From NCBI GenBank assembly GCA_937919155.1, contig CALFPM010000063.1, positions 1-21,309 of the forward strand: DNA of 21,309 nt, read 5' to 3'. The DNA comes from an uncultured Clostridia bacterium. Lineage in GTDB: Bacteria > Bacillota > Clostridia > Oscillospirales > Acutalibacteraceae. A program made the translations under genes and the position numbers. Numbering within the stretch: the stretch's first letter is position 1; every line of letters starts with the position of its first letter. The notes beneath the pieces are model-generated. The model was not told where the DNA came from and searched no databases. It saw nothing but the letters and a program-made list of their open reading frames with translations. Shown piece after piece: positions 21,260 to 21,309 of this stretch.

Positions 21260-21309
21260 TTACTTAAACTTACGCTTACGAGCAGCCTCTGACTTCTTCT
21301 TTCTCTTAA
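21260..21309 (-). CDS. rpsU: 30S ribosomal protein S21, C-terminal end (rest outside window)
   Basis: Read on the minus strand, the last 50 bases encode KRKKKSEAARKRKFK and a TAA stop. This is the characteristic very basic C-terminus of bacterial S21, a small-subunit protein that helps start translation. The gene is too short here for a normal ORF search, and its N-terminal part lies beyond the window. The terminator at 21212-21241 lies in the right orientation directly downstream. Confidence 0.88.
   Translation of the reverse strand, partial: KRKKKSEAARKRKFK

Noticed and set aside
1..21309. CRISPR arrays, insertion sequences, prophage, tRNA or rRNA genes
   Set aside because: I found no regularly spaced repeats, transposase or phage proteins, terminal inverted repeats or tRNA-like folds.

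Overview
The window looks like a chromosome segment from a spore-forming member of the Clostridia, most likely of the Oscillospirales/Ruminococcaceae type found in animal guts. The evidence is strong AAGGAGG ribosome-binding sites, sigma-A promoters, U-tract terminators, the sporulation genes yqfC, yqfD and ylbJ, a queT gene behind a preQ1-type riboswitch, and a VanS/VanR-like two-component pair. I see no phage, insertion sequence, CRISPR array, tRNA or rRNA. Nearly every gene is intact. Both ends are cut: galE on the left and rpsU on the right.

Layout, left to right. (1) 1-2030, plus: the end of galE, then an ACT-domain regulator and its usual partner, the UPF0210/PFL-like protein, closed by a strong terminator. 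(2) 2036-3240, minus: rpsF-ssb-rpsR with its own promoter, a candidate S6:S18 leader hairpin and a terminator. (3) 3263-7140, plus: uvrC from its own promoter, then an rsmD-coaD-coiled-coil operon ending at a bidirectional terminator. (4) 7138-7711: an XRE-family regulator on the minus strand, divergent from a HAD phosphatase, with operator-like palindromes between them. (5) 8509-9100, plus: riboswitch and queT, convergent with yqfC-yqfD (minus, 9102-10568). (6) 10675-12986, plus: ylbJ, a small four-cysteine protein and an intracellular sialidase-like Asp-box protein. The last two have a promoter buried in the end of ylbJ. (7) 13024-16370, plus: a lipoprotein, an MBOAT O-acyltransferase and a DHHW/AlgX-like protein, which together look like an extracytoplasmic O-acetylation module. 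(8) 16371-16614: a non-coding stretch rich in hairpins. (9) 16615-19998, minus: a large multi-membrane-span histidine kinase and its OmpR-type response regulator. (10) 20044-21210: an HD-domain nucleotidase and a Nudix hydrolase driven by interlocked divergent promoters. (11) 21212-21309: a terminator and the C-terminus of rpsU.

Most of this is conserved housekeeping and sporulation content. The parts that reward a second look are regulatory: the riboswitch in which an inserted hairpin loop can pair with the queT Shine-Dalgarno sequence; the inverted repeat inside the lipoprotein promoter and the terminator between lipoprotein and MBOAT; the Shine-Dalgarno-occluding hairpin before the four-cysteine protein; the overlapping HD/Nudix promoters; the structured 16.4-16.6 kb spacer; and an abrupt composition change inside galE near position 240. 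I found no clearly new multi-gene system. The least understood coding parts are the ACT/UPF0210 pair, the hendecad coiled-coil protein after coaD, and the four-cysteine/sialidase-like pair.
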